Source: Alphaproteobacteria bacterium (GTDB lineage: Bacteria; Pseudomonadota; Alphaproteobacteria; Bin95). From it: DNA of 64,000 nucleotides. The notes beneath the pieces were generated by a model. That model did not search any database. It was not told the DNA's origin and saw only the letters and a program-made list of their open reading frames with translations. Of the stretch, positions 62,331-64,000 are shown one piece after another; position 1 is the first letter of the stretch; the number at the start of each line of letters is the position of its first letter. The DNA lies in NCBI GenBank assembly GCA_020638555.1, contig JACKII010000005.1:1-64000 (forward strand), read 5' to 3'. The translations under genes and the position numbers were made by a program.

Positions 62331-63272
62331 ATGTACGCCTATATCATCCGCCGCATTCTTGCGACCATCCCCGTCATGGCAGTGGTCGCGGTGTTTGTGT
62401 TTTTGCTGCTCTACCTCACCCCCGGCGACCCGGCCGTGGTCATCGCCGGCGACTATGCCCGGCCCGAGGATATCGAACGCATTCGCGAGCAATTGGGGCT
62501 GAACCGGCCCCTCTATGTGCAGTTCTTCACCTGGGCGGGCAATGTGCTCTCCGGTGATCTGGGCATTTCCATTTTCTCCAACCTGCCGGTCTCCAAGCTG
62601 ATCGGCCAGCGGCTGGAGCCGACGCTGGCGCTGGCCATCTGCACCACCATTTTCGCCATCGTCGTCGCCGTGCCGCTGGGCGTGCTGGCAGCCTGGAAGG
62701 CGCACACCTGGGTCGACCGGGTGGTGATGATCTTTGCGGTCCTGGGCTTCAGCGTGCCGGTGTTCGTCATCGGCTATGTGCTGATGTGGGCGTTCTCGCT
62801 GAGCCTGGGCTGGTTCCCGGTGCAGGGCTACAAGCCGCTGAGCGCGGGCATCGGGCCGTTCCTCTCGTCCATTGCGCTCCCCACCCTGGCGCTGGGACTG
62901 GTCTATGTGGCGCTGATCGCGCGCATGACCCGGGCCAGCGTCATGGAGGTGCTGACCGAGGACTATATCCGCACCGCCCGCGCCAAGGGCGTCGCCAACC
63001 GCACTCTCTTGATGCGGCACGCGCTCAAGAACGCCTCGGTGCCGATCGTCACCATTATCGGCGTCGGCGTCGCGCTGCTGATCGGCGGCGTGGTGGTGAC
63101 CGAAAGCGTGTTCAACATTCCGGGCCTCGGCCGGTTGACCATCGACGCCGTGCTGCGGCGCGACTACCCCATCATCCAGGGCGTGATCCTGATCTTCAGC
63201 GGCATTTACGTGCTGGTGAACCTCTTGATCGACCTGTCCTACACCGTGCTGGACCCGAGGATCCGTTACTGA
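62331..63272 (+). CDS. Dpp/Opp-type ABC transporter permease (DppB-like)
   Basis: A 313-residue inner-membrane permease with six membrane segments. The N-terminus YIIRRILATIPVMAVVAVFVFLLLYLTPGDPA is typical of DppB, and the EAA-like coupling motif (VLTEDYIRTARAKGVANRTLLMRHALKNA) that contacts the ATPase lies in the C-terminal half. The ATG at 62331 is chosen by homology. Its stop shares one base with the next permease gene (TGATG). Confidence 0.94.
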   Translation: MYAYIIRRILATIPVMAVVAVFVFLLLYLTPGDPAVVIAGDYARPEDIERIREQLGLNRPLYVQFFTWAGNVLSGDLGISIFSNLPVSKLIGQRLEPTLALAICTTIFAIVVAVPLGVLAAWKAHTWVDRVVMIFAVLGFSVPVFVIGYVLMWAFSLSLGWFPVQGYKPLSAGIGPFLSSIALPTLALGLVYVALIARMTRASVMEVLTEDYIRTARAKGVANRTLLMRHALKNASVPIVTIIGVGVALLIGGVVVTESVFNIPGLGRLTIDAVLRRDYPIIQGVILIFSGIYVLVNLLIDLSYTVLDPRIRY

Positions 63273-64000
63273 TGACGGCTATCAGCGAAAGCGCCGTCGC
63301 CACGCTGCCGCCGCGCCCGAGCCTGGGCAAGCGGCTGCGCCGGCTGGCGCGCAAACACCCGACCGCGGTGGTGGGCTTCGTCATCCTGGTCGTCATGACC
63401 GCGCTGGCGATCCTGGCGCCCTGGATCACGCCCGACCCGCTGCGCATCAACCCGATCGTCCGCCTGAAGCCGCCCGGCTTCGAGGGGCCGCTGGGCTATG
63501 CCGGGCCGTTCGGCACCGATTTCCTGGGTCGCGACCTGTTCGCCCGCGTCATCCATGGCGGCCAGATCTCGCTGGTGGTGGGGCTGAGCGTGGCCACGGT
63601 GGCCACGGTGGTCGGCCTCGCCATCGGCCTGGTCGCCGGCTATATCCGCTGGCTGGACGCCCTGGTCATGCGCGTCATGGACGGGCTGATGGCCATTCCC
63701 GGCATTCTGGTCGCCATCGCCCTGGTGGCGCTGGCGGGCGCCAGCATCACCAATGTCATCATCGCCATCACCATTCCGGAGGTGCCGCGGGTCGTCCGCC
63801 TGGTGCGCTCGGTGGTGCTGACCATTCGCGAAATGCCCTATATCGAGGCCGCGGTGGTCTCCGGCGTCAGCCTGCCCCGCATCATGGCCCGCCACCTGTT
63901 GCCGAACGCGGTGGCGCCGCTGATCGTGCAGGCCACCTATGTGTTCGCCAGCGCCGTGGTGTTCGAGGCCATCCTGTCCTTCCTGGGCGCCGGCACGCCG
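63272..64000 (+). CDS. Dpp/Opp-type ABC transporter permease (DppC-like), cut by window end
   Basis: The first 243 residues of a second permease, still open at base 64000. The N-terminal cytoplasmic tail and first helix (HPTAVVGFVILVVMTALAILAPWI) precede GTDFLGRDLFARVIHGGQISLVVGLSVATVAT and the EAA-type MPYIEAAVVSGVSLPRIMARHLLPNAVAPLI. It should pair with the DppB-like permease. The ATPase genes dppD/F presumably follow outside the window. Confidence 0.94.
   Translation, partial: MTAISESAVATLPPRPSLGKRLRRLARKHPTAVVGFVILVVMTALAILAPWITPDPLRINPIVRLKPPGFEGPLGYAGPFGTDFLGRDLFARVIHGGQISLVVGLSVATVATVVGLAIGLVAGYIRWLDALVMRVMDGLMAIPGILVAIALVALAGASITNVIIAITIPEVPRVVRLVRSVVLTIREMPYIEAAVVSGVSLPRIMARHLLPNAVAPLIVQATYVFASAVVFEAILSFLGAGTP

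Overview
The window looks like a chromosome segment of a GC-rich (about two-thirds G+C by eye) alphaproteobacterium. The evidence is the gene content: an Rrf2-sufB-C-D-S-T-A cluster, a coxB-coxA-ctaB-coxF-like-ctaG-coxC cluster, heterotetrameric sarcosine oxidase (soxBDAG), glutathione-dependent formaldehyde dehydrogenase, and SecA with a SEC-C zinc tail. Start and stop codons commonly overlap as ATGA or GTGA. Many other genes suit a heterotroph living on amino acids, peptides, methylamines and aromatic or acyl compounds: two N-acyl-D-amino-acid deacylases, a 3-oxoadipyl-CoA-type thiolase, an acyl-CoA ligase, an enoyl-CoA hydratase, a formamidase-like enzyme, an MlrC-type metallopeptidase and a Dpp-type ABC transporter. 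I do not name a genus.

Layout. 1-3.6 kb (minus): cut tRNA, then a three-gene operon (amidohydrolase, acyl-CoA ligase, LLM flavin oxidoreductase). 3.7-6.4 kb: polysaccharide deacetylase, DUF2786 protein, CinA-like protein, small membrane protein. 6.4-11.2 kb: GT9 and GT2 glycosyltransferases (LPS core type) and secA. 11.2-16.4 kb (minus): soxB-soxD-soxA-soxG. 16.8-22.1 kb: CPA1 antiporter with a cyclic-nucleotide-binding domain, a solitary branched-chain amino acid type binding protein, tRNA-Gln, and an LLM monooxygenase. 22.2-28.4 kb: the complete SUF iron-sulfur operon behind an Rrf2 regulator with a palindromic operator candidate. 28.7-30.8 kb: permease and ArsR regulator, divergent from a GNAT gene. 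30.9-35.6 kb: thiolase, D-aminoacylase-type amidohydrolase, YciB-type protein, EamA exporter. 35.7-46.8 kb: SGNH hydrolase, sulfatase, unknown anchored protein, a second D-aminoacylase, a group of small exported proteins (ADYC-type protein plus two pentad-repeat proteins), formamidase-like protein, metallophosphoesterase, methyltransferase. 46.8-51.8 kb: HupE, frmA, YqjD/YqjE-like pair, AI-2E family permease, enoyl-CoA hydratase. 51.8-58.6 kb: tldD and the cytochrome c oxidase operon with a clear terminator. 58.6-64 kb: MlrC-family peptidase facing a Dpp-type ABC operon that runs off the window.

Genes that work together: SUF genes assemble Fe-S clusters. SoxBDAG oxidises sarcosine and can release formaldehyde, which FrmA could detoxify. 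CtaB makes heme O, and CtaG inserts CuB for the oxidase encoded by the same operon.

The most unusual material is (a) the 42.0-43.8 kb group of small exported proteins, two of which carry a five-residue repeat and share a C-terminal tail, next to an ADYC-motif protein; (b) a dispersed palindromic element of about 175 bp present three times, twice directly abutting a gene's stop codon; (c) an inverted-repeat element that supplies the last codons of soxG; (d) an 18-bp minisatellite inside sufD; and (e) palindromes at the Rrf2 and ArsR promoters.
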